A program made the translations under genes and the position numbers. DNA of 64,000 nucleotides from JBBSUQ01 sp964389755 (GTDB lineage: Bacteria > Bacteroidota > Bacteroidia > Flavobacteriales_D > Crocinitomicaceae), in the NCBI GenBank assembly GCA_964389755.1, contig CAYMEW010000015.1, positions 1 to 64,000 on the forward strand, read 5' to 3'. Below the pieces are notes generated by a model. It had not been told where the DNA came from. It saw only the letters and a list, made by a program, of their open reading frames with translations, and ran no database searches. This document shows positions 1-8,171 of the stretch, one piece after another (position 1 is the stretch's first letter; every line of letters begins with the position of its first letter).

Positions 1-629
1 CTTTTTTTGGCAATGAAAAAAAGTAGGATACAATAAACTGTATATCAGGAAAACCAGTCTTCCGAAGCCTCACCGCGTACCCACAACCATCCAACAACTC
101 CATGACTCACTGAAAACCATAATCTTCAACCGCATGGAGCAGTACTGCGTGATCATTCTCATTCTCATTCTGTTTCTCATTCTCCCCTGCCTCTGTTTCT
201 CTTTCTGGCGCAAGTGTCCCACGTGCCCACCAACTCACACTCAAAACTCAAACTCACGCTCACACTGAAAAACCCGAAGTCTTCGACCGCAGGGAGAAGT
301 ACTTCCTCGAGTGTCCCACACGTGTCCACTAACTCACACTCCACACTCACACTGAAACCTGAAGTCTTCGACCGCAGGAAGAAGTACTTCAGGTATATTG
401 CACAAGTATAGCATCAGTATAGCACAAGTAATGATACTGTATTATCTGTACCTGTTTCAAACAATGTGTTAAAATATAAACTGAACTCCGCCGCAGAAAA
501 ATAGAATCCGCCGCTTCCTCCCCGCAAGCGCTTCTGCACCGTTAAAAAAGAACAGACAAAAACCTGTTTTTCACCTTTCCGTAAAACCAAAGTGCATTTC
601 GCTTCGTTTATGAAGTAAGCGCATTACGC
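1..629. repeat. Non-coding region with degenerate tandem repeats
   Basis: No convincing gene lies here. Three degenerate copies of one unit are seen at about 73-150, 214-310 and 311-390. Copies 2 and 3 start with GTGTCCCAC and contain runs of ACTCAC/CACACT. All three share a core close to TCTTCgACCGCAgGgAG followed by AGTACTkC. The 10-base palindrome GAAGTACTTC occurs in copies 2 and 3. A CATTCT-type microsatellite fills about 153-185. A 65-codon open frame at 214-411 is only a translation of the repeats. Positions 391-629 are AT-rich and hold the leader of the rhodanese gene, without a clear promoter. Confidence 0.6.
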
Positions 630-1145
630 ATGAAACACTTTTTGAACATACCACTCATGATACTTTCTTTCTTCACCGCCTTCTCCATGACGGCACGGGC
701 ACAACGCTCGGATGCCGAATTTCGTAAAATGGCCGATAAATATGCCGGCGATTTTCCGACCGTTACACCCGCCGAATTGCACACCGAACTCCAACACGAC
801 AAGGTCGTGATCCTCGATACGCGTGAAAAAGAAGAGTACGACGTCAGCCACCTGCCCGGTGCCATCTGGTATGGCTACAAAGACCGGCAGGAAGATAAAC
901 TCGCCGCGATCCCGAAGGGAGCAACAATCGTTGTCTACTGTTCCGTCGGCTATCGCAGTGGAAAGATCGGGGAAAAACTCCGTAAAGAAGGTTATGTGAA
1001 CGTGCGAAATCTCTATGGAGGCATCTTCAACTGGTTCAACCAGGGATTCAGGGTGGTGAATAACGACGGCCGCGACACCAAAAAGATCCACGCATACAAC
1101 GAAAAATGGGCGCAGTGGATCACACGCGGAACCAAAGTCTATTAA
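630..1145 (+). CDS. Exported rhodanese-like sulfurtransferase
   Basis: A 171-residue single-domain rhodanese. Residues 1-24 form a signal peptide ending in TARAQ, so the protein is predicted to act in the periplasm. The domain covers about residues 44-140 and contains LDTREKEEYD at 62-71. The active-site loop CSVGYRS has the catalytic Cys at 104, the residue that carries the persulfide in this family. Sulfur donor and acceptor cannot be told from sequence. It is transcribed alone, converging on the peroxiredoxin gene with a hairpin between them. No strong Shine-Dalgarno precedes the ATG, which is usual in Bacteroidota. Confidence 0.88.
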   Translation: MKHFLNIPLMILSFFTAFSMTARAQRSDAEFRKMADKYAGDFPTVTPAELHTELQHDKVVILDTREKEEYDVSHLPGAIWYGYKDRQEDKLAAIPKGATIVVYCSVGYRSGKIGEKLRKEGYVNVRNLYGGIFNWFNQGFRVVNNDGRDTKKIHAYNEKWAQWITRGTKVY

Positions 1146-1153
1146 CAGAAAAA

Positions 1154-1182
1154 GCCGCTTACCCGGAGATCAGCGGCCTTTA
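1154..1182. terminator. Hairpin between convergent genes
   Basis: GCCGCT at 1154-1159 pairs with AGCGGC at 1172-1177. The stem is preceded by five A and followed by CTTTAT. It lies between the rhodanese stop and the end of the convergent peroxiredoxin gene, so it may act in both directions. The T tract is weak. Confidence 0.55.
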
Positions 1183-1200
1183 TCCATGAAAAAAGTTTCA

Positions 1201-1833
1201 TTAGTTCTTTGAGAGGTAATCGGCTACTCCGTCAAAAGTCGCTTTCATACCTTCGTCACCTTTGTGCCAGTTTGCCGGACAAACCTCGCCGTTCTCTTCG
1301 AAGAACTGAAGCGCATCAACCATACGGATCGCTTCGTCCACGTTTCGTCCGAGCGGCAGGTTGTTCACCAGTTGGTGCATCACCGTTCCTTCCTTATCGA
1401 TTAGGAAAAGCCCGCGGTAAGCAATCATCGGCCCTGTCGCGATCATATTCCCCTCTGCGTCGTAATCGTACTCGCCCGCAAGTACTCCGAATGCCTCGGA
1501 AATGCACTTGGAACTGTCCGCCACGATCGGGTAGGTAATCCCCTGGATTCCGCCCTTGTCCTTCGGTACCTGAAGCCATCCCCAGTGTGATTCTTCGGTA
1601 TCCGTGGAGCAGGCTACCACTTTTACACCGCGTGCTTCAAACTCACCCAGTTTAGACTGGAATGCGTGCAGTTCGGAAGGACAAACGAAAGTGAAATCTT
1701 TCGGGTAAAAGAAGAATACGACCGGGTGCTTGCCCAGGTACTCATCGAGTGAGAAATTTTCAACGATTTCGCGTCCGTTAACTACTGCCGGCGCTTTGAA
1801 TGATGGTGCTTTTTTTCCTACTAATACTCCCAT
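1201..1833 (-). CDS. Typical 2-Cys peroxiredoxin (AhpC/Prx1 type)
   Basis: A 210-residue thiol peroxidase that reduces H2O2 and organic peroxides in the cytoplasm. The peroxidatic Cys is at 51 in DFTFVCPSE. The resolving Cys is at 185 in EVCPANW, and the C-terminal tail is typical of the Prx1 class. Length matches the family (about 190-210). It lies next to dps and oxyR on the same chromosome side. Its promoter-like motif TAATTTTG matches that upstream of dps, so joint control by the adjacent OxyR is likely. No AhpF partner is seen here, so the electron donor is unknown. Confidence 0.93.
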   Translation of the reverse strand: MGVLVGKKAPSFKAPAVVNGREIVENFSLDEYLGKHPVVFFFYPKDFTFVCPSELHAFQSKLGEFEARGVKVVACSTDTEESHWGWLQVPKDKGGIQGITYPIVADSSKCISEAFGVLAGEYDYDAEGNMIATGPMIAYRGLFLIDKEGTVMHQLVNNLPLGRNVDEAIRMVDALQFFEENGEVCPANWHKGDEGMKATFDGVADYLSKN

Positions 1834-1874
1834 TGTTCTTATGCTTTGGTTAAAATTTAAGATTTAAAGTGTTA

Positions 1875-1882
1875 CAAAATTA
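1875..1882 (-). promoter_or_regulatory. Promoter -7 box of the peroxiredoxin gene
   Basis: On the minus strand the sequence reads TAATTTTGTA, fitting the Bacteroidota sigma-A -7 consensus TAnnTTTG. A TTG lies 20 nt upstream, overlapping the dps stop codon, where the -33 element is expected. The same ten bases precede dps. Confidence 0.6.
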
Positions 1883-1901
1883 CGGCTTCTGAATGGCTTT
1901 A

Positions 1902-2345
1902 TCAACGTTGAGCCAGCCAGGCTTTGAACATCCAGCTCGTCTTCTCCTTTTCACGGATCAGGTCGCTCATCATGCTGTTCGTTCCCTCGTCATCACCGGA
2001 AGCCGAAAGATCGAGTAATTCCCGCTCCAGTTCCAGTAATTTGGACTGCGCTTCGGCAATGTATTCCACCCCCTTTTTGCCCTGCTCGATCAGCGGATTG
2101 CTTTGAATGGCCGAATGAGCGAGGTAAGCTTCGAAAGAATACAACGGTGTTTCCCCGAGCGAAAGGATCCGCTCAGCCAGGTCGTCGATGATCACCTGGG
2201 TACGGGTGTACTGCTCCTCGTACTTCGCATGAAGTTCGAAAAAGTTTTCTCCTTTGATATTCCAGTGAAGCGATCGCAGGTTCTGATAGTGTACCTGGTA
2301 AGTGGATAACAGCCTGTTCAGTTTGTCAATATAATTCTTTTCCAT
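1902..2345 (-). CDS. dps: Dps-family ferritin-like DNA protection protein
   Basis: A 147-residue Dps. It is expected to form a hollow dodecamer that oxidises Fe(II) with H2O2 and shields DNA in stress. The ferroxidase ligands are H27, H39, E43, D54 and E58. Their spacing equals that of E. coli Dps H51, H63, D67, D78, E82, with Glu replacing one Asp. Four helices are predicted. It is divergent from oxyR with 95 bp between them and lies just upstream of the peroxiredoxin gene in the same direction, which points to control by OxyR. The N-terminus is short, without the Lys-rich DNA-binding tail of the E. coli protein. Confidence 0.92.
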   Translation of the reverse strand: MEKNYIDKLNRLLSTYQVHYQNLRSLHWNIKGENFFELHAKYEEQYTRTQVIIDDLAERILSLGETPLYSFEAYLAHSAIQSNPLIEQGKKGVEYIAEAQSKLLELERELLDLSASGDDEGTNSMMSDLIREKEKTSWMFKAWLAQR

Positions 2346-2375
2346 AGTGTGTTAATACGTTTGCTTTGTCTGCTA

Positions 2376-2383
2376 CAAAATTA
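2376..2383 (-). promoter_or_regulatory. Promoter -7 box of dps
   Basis: On the minus strand the sequence reads TAATTTTGTA, matching TAnnTTTG. It lies 30 nt before the dps ATG. The -33 element is not obvious. Confidence 0.6.
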
Positions 2384-2415
2384 ACGAATGTCGCTGGTTT
2401 ATTTAAATTGATTAA

Positions 2416-2433
2416 ATTTATGTTTTGATAAAT
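2416..2433. promoter_or_regulatory. Possible OxyR/LysR operator in the dps-oxyR interval
   Basis: ATTTAT-GTTTTG-ATAAAT is a 6-bp inverted repeat with a 6-bp spacer, directly before the oxyR start. LysR-type regulators bind such T-N11-A dyads and often repress their own gene. The region is AT-rich, so a chance palindrome is possible. Confidence 0.3.
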
Positions 2434-2440
2434 AATATCT

Positions 2441-3367
2441 ATGATCTCGCTACAGCAAATGAAATACCTCGTTGCCCTCGAGGAACATCGCCACTTTCAG
2501 CAGGCCAGTGAGGCGTGCTTTGTAACACAACCAACCCTTTCCATGCAGATCAAAAAAGCGGAGGATGAGTTGGGCTTCGCCGTGTTTGACCGCTCTGCAC
2601 ACGACCTGCGACTCACGCCCTTCGGCGAGGATTTGTTGCCGGTGTTGCGATCCATTCTGCACGAAACGGAAAAGATCGAAATGCTGCGCCAGAAAAGAAG
2701 CGGGCAATATGTCGAACGGCTGAAGATCGGGATCATCCCCACCGTTTCCGCATATCTTGTAAATGACCTTTTCAGGAACTGGCGGAAAGAATTCAGGGAT
2801 CTGCAGGTAACAGTAGAGGAATTCCGGACCGAGAACCTGTTGGAAGCCTTGCGCCGCAAAGAAATTGATTGCGGAATCCTGGCGGGACCGGTCGTATCTG
2901 AAAACCTGCGCGTGGTGCCGCTCTTCACCGAAGAGATCAGGGCATATACCGGTGCAGGTGGCGAAAAGGTCAGTTCGAAAGAACTTGCCGTGCTTAAACC
3001 GTGGTTGCTGAACGAAGGAAATTGCCTGCGTAACCAGATGATTCGCTTCTGCGGACTGGAAGAAGGTGACGAAAGCAACTGGGATTATTCCGGGGGAAAC
3101 CTCGATATCCTCATGGAAATGGTCGATCAGAATGGCGGTTATACGCTCGTACCGGAGCATTACCTGCGCATTTCAAGACATCGTCCGGAGTACTTCAAAA
3201 CCATCTATTCGGCTGTGAACGGGCAGATTCCCGCACGTCAGATCGTGTGTGCCTTTCATACGCGTACGTATAAATTGCCGGGAATTGAAAAAATTATCAG
3301 AAGTTTGCAGTTACATTACAGCGAAAAACGCAAAGCATCGGAATTTACGATCCTCCCCTGGAAATGA
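2441..3367 (+). CDS. oxyR: Hydrogen peroxide-sensing LysR regulator OxyR
   Basis: A 308-residue LysR-family activator. The N-terminal winged helix-turn-helix covers about residues 1-60 (QASEACFVTQPTLSMQIK) and the effector domain covers about 92-300. Two cysteines at 195 and 204 lie in GNCLRNQMIRFCGLE. Their nine-residue spacing and context match Cys199 and Cys208 of E. coli OxyR, which form a disulfide on oxidation by H2O2. This makes the OxyR call specific rather than only LysR. Divergent dps and the peroxiredoxin gene are likely targets. Its stop overlaps the next gene by 4 bp, so the methyltransferase is co-transcribed. Confidence 0.92.
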   Translation: MISLQQMKYLVALEEHRHFQQASEACFVTQPTLSMQIKKAEDELGFAVFDRSAHDLRLTPFGEDLLPVLRSILHETEKIEMLRQKRSGQYVERLKIGIIPTVSAYLVNDLFRNWRKEFRDLQVTVEEFRTENLLEALRRKEIDCGILAGPVVSENLRVVPLFTEEIRAYTGAGGEKVSSKELAVLKPWLLNEGNCLRNQMIRFCGLEEGDESNWDYSGGNLDILMEMVDQNGGYTLVPEHYLRISRHRPEYFKTIYSAVNGQIPARQIVCAFHTRTYKLPGIEKIIRSLQLHYSEKRKASEFTILPWK

Positions 3368-4104
3368 TGGAAGAAGAAAGACTGGATAAAATACTCACCG
3401 AACGCGGACTGGTCAGTAACCGCACACGCGCCGAACAGATTATTCGGGAGACCGGAGTACTCGTCAATGGCAAACTCATTAACAAATCGGGTAAAAAGTT
3501 CCCGAAAGACGCCTCGATCGAACTACTGCGCGAAGAACTTCCCTACGTGTCGCGGGGCGCTGTGAAGCTGCAACGCGCCATCGAACACTGGAAACCGGAA
3601 CTGGCCGGGAAGGTTTTCCTCGATATCGGCGCCTCTACCGGAGGTTTTACGGAAATACTCCTCGAAAACGGCGTCTCGAAAGTGTATGCGGTGGATGTCG
3701 GTAAGGATCAGCTGCACGCAAAACTGCGCAACGATCAACGCGTCGTGAACCTGGAGAAAACGCACGTACGTGAACTCAATACGCGGCTCATCCCCGAACT
3801 GGCAGACGGCTGCGTGGTGGATGTTTCCTTTATTTCCCTGACAAAGATCTTCCCCTTTATTCATCCGCTGCTGAAACCCGGTGCGCAGATCATCGCACTT
3901 ATCAAACCGCAATTCGAGGTCGGTCGCGAGAACATCGAGAAGGGAGGAATTGTCCGCAATAAAAGCCTCTACCCGAAAGTACTGGCCGACATCCGCGAAA
4001 GTGCGGCCGTCAATCACCTCGATATGCAGGCACACATCGATTCTCCCATCCTTGGGGGAGACGGAAATCACGAATTCCTTGCTTTATTCATTCGTCGCAC
4101 ATGA
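3364..4104 (+). CDS. TlyA-family S4/FtsJ-like RNA methyltransferase
   Basis: A 246-residue protein with an N-terminal S4 RNA-binding domain (about 3-62) and an FtsJ-like SAM methyltransferase fold. The SAM loop FLDIGASTGGFTEILL starts near residue 84 and a KPQFEVG motif lies near 180. TlyA homologues methylate ribose 2'-OH in rRNA, and some act as haemolysins only by indirect naming. The C-terminal SPILGGDGNHEFLAL is typical. It overlaps oxyR by 4 bp at the 5' end and the lipoprotein gene by 4 bp at the 3' end (ATGA in both cases), so the three form one transcript. The exact rRNA target is not readable. Confidence 0.85.
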   Translation: MMEEERLDKILTERGLVSNRTRAEQIIRETGVLVNGKLINKSGKKFPKDASIELLREELPYVSRGAVKLQRAIEHWKPELAGKVFLDIGASTGGFTEILLENGVSKVYAVDVGKDQLHAKLRNDQRVVNLEKTHVRELNTRLIPELADGCVVDVSFISLTKIFPFIHPLLKPGAQIIALIKPQFEVGRENIEKGGIVRNKSLYPKVLADIRESAAVNHLDMQAHIDSPILGGDGNHEFLALFIRRT

Positions 4105-4799
4105 AATACAAATTGATTCTTCCCGCATTCCTGGCCCTTACCTTGCTGGCGTGCGGCAGTGCCGGTAAACAGAACCCGGAGAGTTCCAACGACGCGCAGG
4201 AGGATGCAACGGCACGTCGGTCGCCATTTACCGACAGCCTCGTTAGCCGTTTCAGAACCGTTACGCTTCCCTTCGAGATCGATTCCGCCTGGTATTCCGG
4301 CTTCGAGCCGACTGATACGCTAAGCGACCGGGACCTTCGATTTCTGCTCGAGCACGCAGCCAGTACCGTCGATTCGGCAGAGGTGAGCGATGTGTTCACC
4401 ATAAATGCACTCAAAAAAGCGGGAACTTATAACGCGTACGTCGATTCGCTGGACCTGTCGGAACTCAAAGACGCAACTGCACATCCGCTCGCGCAGTACA
4501 CCGTCGATAAAGACCGGGTGCTGATCTGGAGCATTGTGCGCTCGTCCTTTGAAGCCTGTCCGTACTATGCCGGCACAGCGATCTACCTCACTGTTATTCC
4601 GGAAAACGGCAACTCCTATTGTAAGCGCATCGGGGATGCCTTTTCCGCAGGAGATGCACCGAACTATTATTTCCGGATCTCGGAGTTTACATTCCAAAAA
4701 GACGGGCGGATCGACGTGTTGCTCACCGAAGAGAACGGGGACGATGAACAGGTGGAAAAACGGAATCAGACGCGCTCGGCAACCTCCTGGAAATTGTGA
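4101..4799 (+). CDS. Hypothetical lipoprotein
   Basis: 232 residues. A lipoprotein signal peptide ends in LLAC with the lipidated Cys at 18, so it should be membrane anchored outside the cytoplasm. A Ser/Asp-rich linker (about 19-45) leads to an unrecognised mature domain rich in beta-type residues. It is translationally coupled to the upstream methyltransferase (ATGA overlap) and separated by 57 bp from sufS. No known family motif was found. Confidence 0.75.
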   Translation: MKYKLILPAFLALTLLACGSAGKQNPESSNDAQEDATARRSPFTDSLVSRFRTVTLPFEIDSAWYSGFEPTDTLSDRDLRFLLEHAASTVDSAEVSDVFTINALKKAGTYNAYVDSLDLSELKDATAHPLAQYTVDKDRVLIWSIVRSSFEACPYYAGTAIYLTVIPENGNSYCKRIGDAFSAGDAPNYYFRISEFTFQKDGRIDVLLTEENGDDEQVEKRNQTRSATSWKL

Positions 4800-4839
4800 A
4801 TCTTCTCTGTTTAGAATCAGTCAAAATAATCGAATTGTG

Positions 4840-4847
4840 TATCTTTG
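4840..4847 (+). promoter_or_regulatory. Promoter -7 box of sufS
   Basis: TATCTTTG exactly fits TAnnTTTG. It ends 9 nt before the sufS ATG, so the predicted leader is only a few bases long. Confidence 0.65.
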
Positions 4848-4856
4848 TACTGAATT

Positions 4857-6092
4857 ATGGAAGAGCAAAAGAAAAGACCGTTCAGTGTGCGGGAGGTACG
4901 GGAAGAATTTCCGGCACTTCGCAGGCTGATCTACGGAAAGAACCTGATTTATTTCGATAACGGGGCAACTTCGCAAAAGCCGCAGGTGGTGCTCGATGCC
5001 ATCAATCATTTTTATGCGAAAGACAATGCCAACATCCATCGGGGAGTGCATTTTATGTCCCAACAGGCCACTTCCGAATACGAAGCTGCGCGTAAAACAA
5101 TTCAAGGTCACCTCAATGCTGAAAAACCCGAAGAAGTGATCTTTACCAAAGGAACCACCGATTCGATCAACCTGGTGGCGTATTCCTTCGGGCACCTGCT
5201 CAGCGAGGGAGATGAGATCATCATCACCGCGATGGAACACCATTCGAACATTGTTCCCTGGCAAATGCTCTGCGAACGCAAGAAATGCGTATTGAAAGTG
5301 GCTCCCATCAATAAAAAAGGAGAACTGATCCTGGAAGAGTACGAAAAACTGCTCAACGAACGCACGAAGCTCGTTTCAGTCGTACACATTTCAAATACGC
5401 TCGGAACGATTAACCCCGTGAAAGAGCTAATTCGAAAAGCACACGAGGTCGGAGCGCGCGTTTTGGTAGACGGTGCCCAGAGCATACAGCATACTCAGAT
5501 CGATGTGCGCGATATGGATTGCGACTTCTTTGTATTCTCTGCACATAAAGTTTATGGCCCAACCGGTATCGGGATCCTCTACGGAAAAGAAGAGATCCTC
5601 GAAAAAATGCCGCCGTACCAGGGAGGTGGCGATATGATCGAAAAGGTGACTTTTGAACGAACAACCTACAACGAACTGCCGTTCAAGTTCGAAGCGGGAA
5701 CACCGCACATTGCCGGGGGGATCTGCCTCGGGAAAGCGCTTGAATACCTCGAGCAGTTCGACATGGAAGCGATCAAAAAGCACGAAACGGAACTGGGTGA
5801 ATACGCCTCGGACCTGCTTTCCACATTCGAGGGAATGCGACTGATCGGAACAGCTAAGAAGAAAACCAGTGTGGTCTCCTTCGTCGTCGAAGGAATCCAC
5901 CCTTTTGATATCGGAACGCTCCTGGATAAACAGGGAATTGCCGTGCGTACCGGGCATCACTGCACACAACCCCTGATGGACTTTTACCAGGTTCCCGGAA
6001 CGGTGCGCGCTTCATTTGCGTTCTACAATACCAAAGAAGAGATCGATACCTTTATCACCGCCGTCGAAAAAAGTATCTCGATGCTGAAATAG
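4857..6092 (+). CDS. sufS: SufS-type cysteine desulfurase
   Basis: A 411-residue PLP enzyme that takes sulfur from cysteine for Fe-S cluster assembly. The PLP lysine is K231 in SAHKVYGPTG. The persulfide cysteine is C369 in RTGHHCTQPLM, in the short loop typical of group II (SufS) enzymes. AMEHHSNIVPW near 125 and VDGAQSIQH near 204 are PLP-fold signatures. Length matches the family (about 405-415). sufE follows after 23 bp and sufT after that, forming a desulfurase-activator-maturation operon. The scaffold genes sufBCD are not in the window. Confidence 0.95.
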   Translation: MEEQKKRPFSVREVREEFPALRRLIYGKNLIYFDNGATSQKPQVVLDAINHFYAKDNANIHRGVHFMSQQATSEYEAARKTIQGHLNAEKPEEVIFTKGTTDSINLVAYSFGHLLSEGDEIIITAMEHHSNIVPWQMLCERKKCVLKVAPINKKGELILEEYEKLLNERTKLVSVVHISNTLGTINPVKELIRKAHEVGARVLVDGAQSIQHTQIDVRDMDCDFFVFSAHKVYGPTGIGILYGKEEILEKMPPYQGGGDMIEKVTFERTTYNELPFKFEAGTPHIAGGICLGKALEYLEQFDMEAIKKHETELGEYASDLLSTFEGMRLIGTAKKKTSVVSFVVEGIHPFDIGTLLDKQGIAVRTGHHCTQPLMDFYQVPGTVRASFAFYNTKEEIDTFITAVEKSISMLK

Positions 6093-6115
6093 CGTCGACT
6101 AAAAAAGAAACAGCG

Positions 6116-6532
6116 ATGTCGATAGAAGCAAAACAACAGGAGATCATTGACGAATTTGCCGTCTATGACGACTGGATGGAAAAATACGAATACATCATCG
6201 AACTTGGAAAAGAACTTCCGCTGATCGATGATTCCAAAAAGACGGACGAACGCCTCATTGAAGGCTGTCAGTCGCGTGTGTGGCTCGATGCCGCCGTCGA
6301 AGGAAATAAAATGCACTTTACCGCGGATTCCGATGCGATCATTACCAAAGGCATTATCGGCTTGCTCATCCGGGTGCTCGACGGGGAAGCTCCGGCAGAG
6401 GTAGCAACAACCGATTTGCATTTTATCAACGACATCGGCCTGGCAGAACACCTTTCACCCACACGGGCAAATGGCCTCGCAAGTATGGTGAAGAAATTGA
6501 AAATGAGTGCGCTGCTTGCACTCCAACCTTGA
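6116..6532 (+). CDS. sufE: SufE sulfur-acceptor protein
   Basis: 138 residues. SufE accepts persulfide sulfur from SufS and passes it to the SufBCD scaffold. The acceptor cysteine is C51 in EGCQSRVW, the same number as in E. coli SufE. The family pattern of an N-terminal EEFA-like helix (IIDEFAVYDDW), a LGKELP segment and a C-terminal SPTRANGLASM is complete. It lies 23 bp after sufS and immediately before sufT, which supports cotranscription. Confidence 0.94.
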   Translation: MSIEAKQQEIIDEFAVYDDWMEKYEYIIELGKELPLIDDSKKTDERLIEGCQSRVWLDAAVEGNKMHFTADSDAIITKGIIGLLIRVLDGEAPAEVATTDLHFINDIGLAEHLSPTRANGLASMVKKLKMSALLALQP

Positions 6533-6537
6533 AAGTT

Positions 6538-6843
6538 ATGATGGAACTCGAAAATAAGATCGTGGACGTGCTCAAAACGATCTACGATCCTGAAATACCG
6601 GTAGATATTTACGAACTAGGACTGATCTACGAAGTGAAGATCGACCAGGAAGGTCAGGTGCAGATCGAAATGACACTGACTTCCCCGAATTGTCCTGTGG
6701 CCGAAAGTCTGCCGAAAGAAGTAGAAGATAAGGTTGCCTCTGTAGAAGGTGTGAACAGTGCCGTGGTGAATATCGTATTCGATCCGCCCTGGGATAAGGA
6801 TATGATGAGCGAAGAGGCAAAACTTGAACTGGGATTTCTCTGA
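6538..6843 (+). CDS. SufT-like DUF59/MIP18 Fe-S assembly protein
   Basis: 101 residues from the ATG at 6538. A TTG at 6529 overlaps the sufE stop but is a less likely start. The DUF59 signature DPEIPVDIYELGLIY lies near residues 17-31. A conserved cysteine lies in SPNCPVAESLP. Bacterial members (SufT) help mature Fe-S proteins and eukaryotic MIP18/CIA2 acts in cytosolic Fe-S targeting. The position directly after sufS-sufE supports the same role here. The biochemical function of SufT is still only partly known. Confidence 0.88.
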   Translation: MMELENKIVDVLKTIYDPEIPVDIYELGLIYEVKIDQEGQVQIEMTLTSPNCPVAESLPKEVEDKVASVEGVNSAVVNIVFDPPWDKDMMSEEAKLELGFL

Positions 6844-6920
6844 GAATCAAGACATATATTTCTGAAAATCGCCTGCCCGCAAACTAACCGATCCGGCAGG
6901 AAGTTGTTAAAATCAAGGAT

Positions 6921-8165
6921 ATGAAAAGAGTGGTTATCACCGGGATGGGAGCGTTGACTCCGCTCGGGAACGATCTGAAAACGTTTTGGAAAAACCTGAA
7001 AGCAGGAGTGAGCGGGGCGGCACCGATCACGAAGTTCGATACGACCCGCTTTAAAACGCAATTTGCCTGTGAATTAAAGGACTTCGATCCGAAAGCGCAT
7101 TTCGATGTAAAGGAATTGCGTAAATACGATCCGTTTTCGCAGTATGCGCTCGTAGCGGTTGACGAAGCGGTTAAGCACGCCGGTATCGATTTTGAAAAAC
7201 TCAACCGCGATCGTATCGGTGTGATCTGGGGATCCGGAAACGGGGGAATCCAGACTTTCCAGGATCAGATGATCGAATATTGTGATGGCGACGGAACACC
7301 GCGCTTTACGCCCTTTTTTATCCCGCGTATACTCGTCGATATAGCTTCCGGTATCATCTCGATCAAATACGGACTTCGCGGAGTGAATTTTTGCCCGGTA
7401 TCCGCCTGTGCAACTTCCAATACCGCACTCATTGAAGCCTTTAACTACATCCGCTGGGGAAAAGCGGACATGATCATCTCCGGCGGATCGGAAGCCGCTA
7501 TTAACGAAGCGGCGATCGGTGGTTTTTCTTCTGCGAAAGCACTTTCCACGCGCAATGACGATCCGGCATCTGCCTCCAGGCCTTTTGATGAGAGCCGCGA
7601 CGGTTTCGTAATGGGCGAAGGTGCCGGCGCGATCATTCTTGAATCTTATGAACATGCCATGGAGCGAGGCGCAACGATCTACGGTGAAGTTGTCGGCGGA
7701 GGAATGGCTGCGGACGCCTATCACCTCACCGGAACGCACCCGGAAGGAGACGGCGCCGTGCTTGGAATGAATGAAGCGATTCGGGAAGCGGGAATTACGG
7801 CTGCCGAAATCGATTATCTGAACATGCACGCGACGAGTACACCACAGGGTGATACCTCCGAACTGATTGCAGCAAAGCGCGTTTTCGAAGGAAATAAAGA
7901 CCTCTTCGTTTCTGCTACGAAGTCCATGACGGGTCACTTACTTGGAGCGGCTGGAGCCGTGGAAGGAATTGCCTGTGTGATGGCACTGGCCGATGGCGTG
8001 GTTCCCCCGACGATCAACACGCAGACGGTAGAGGGAGAATATGCAAACCTGTTTAACTTTCCGCTGGGAGAAGCGATTTCGCGGGAATTGACTTATGCGA
8101 TGAGCAATACCTTTGGTTTTGGCGGACACATTGCGTCCATCGTGTTTAAGAAATTTGAAAAATAG
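6921..8165 (+). CDS. fabF: Beta-ketoacyl-ACP synthase II
   Basis: 414 residues. It condenses malonyl-ACP with acyl-ACP in fatty acid elongation. The Cys-His-His triad is C163 in SACATSN, H303 in NMHATSTPQGD and H339 in MTGHLLGAAG. The N-terminal VVITGMGALTPLG and the C-terminal NTFGFGGHIASIVFKK are KAS II signatures. It stands apart from other fab genes: acpP is not adjacent, although acpP-fabF is a common arrangement. A CCTGCC/GGCAGG dyad sits in the 77-bp leader. Confidence 0.94.
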   Translation: MKRVVITGMGALTPLGNDLKTFWKNLKAGVSGAAPITKFDTTRFKTQFACELKDFDPKAHFDVKELRKYDPFSQYALVAVDEAVKHAGIDFEKLNRDRIGVIWGSGNGGIQTFQDQMIEYCDGDGTPRFTPFFIPRILVDIASGIISIKYGLRGVNFCPVSACATSNTALIEAFNYIRWGKADMIISGGSEAAINEAAIGGFSSAKALSTRNDDPASASRPFDESRDGFVMGEGAGAIILESYEHAMERGATIYGEVVGGGMAADAYHLTGTHPEGDGAVLGMNEAIREAGITAAEIDYLNMHATSTPQGDTSELIAAKRVFEGNKDLFVSATKSMTGHLLGAAGAVEGIACVMALADGVVPPTINTQTVEGEYANLFNFPLGEAISRELTYAMSNTFGFGGHIASIVFKKFEK

Positions 8166-8171
8166 CCGTTT

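Noticed and set aside
1..410. Possible CRISPR array in the opening repeats
   Set aside because: Units are degenerate, spacers are themselves repetitive and lengths vary; no cas genes are in the window.
214..411. 65-codon open frame at the start of the window
   Set aside because: It is a direct translation of the tandem repeats, with Thr/Ser/His-rich low-complexity content and no signal or family.
7074..7937. 287-codon antisense frame opposite fabF
   Set aside because: Shadow of the fabF codon pattern; fabF has all catalytic residues.
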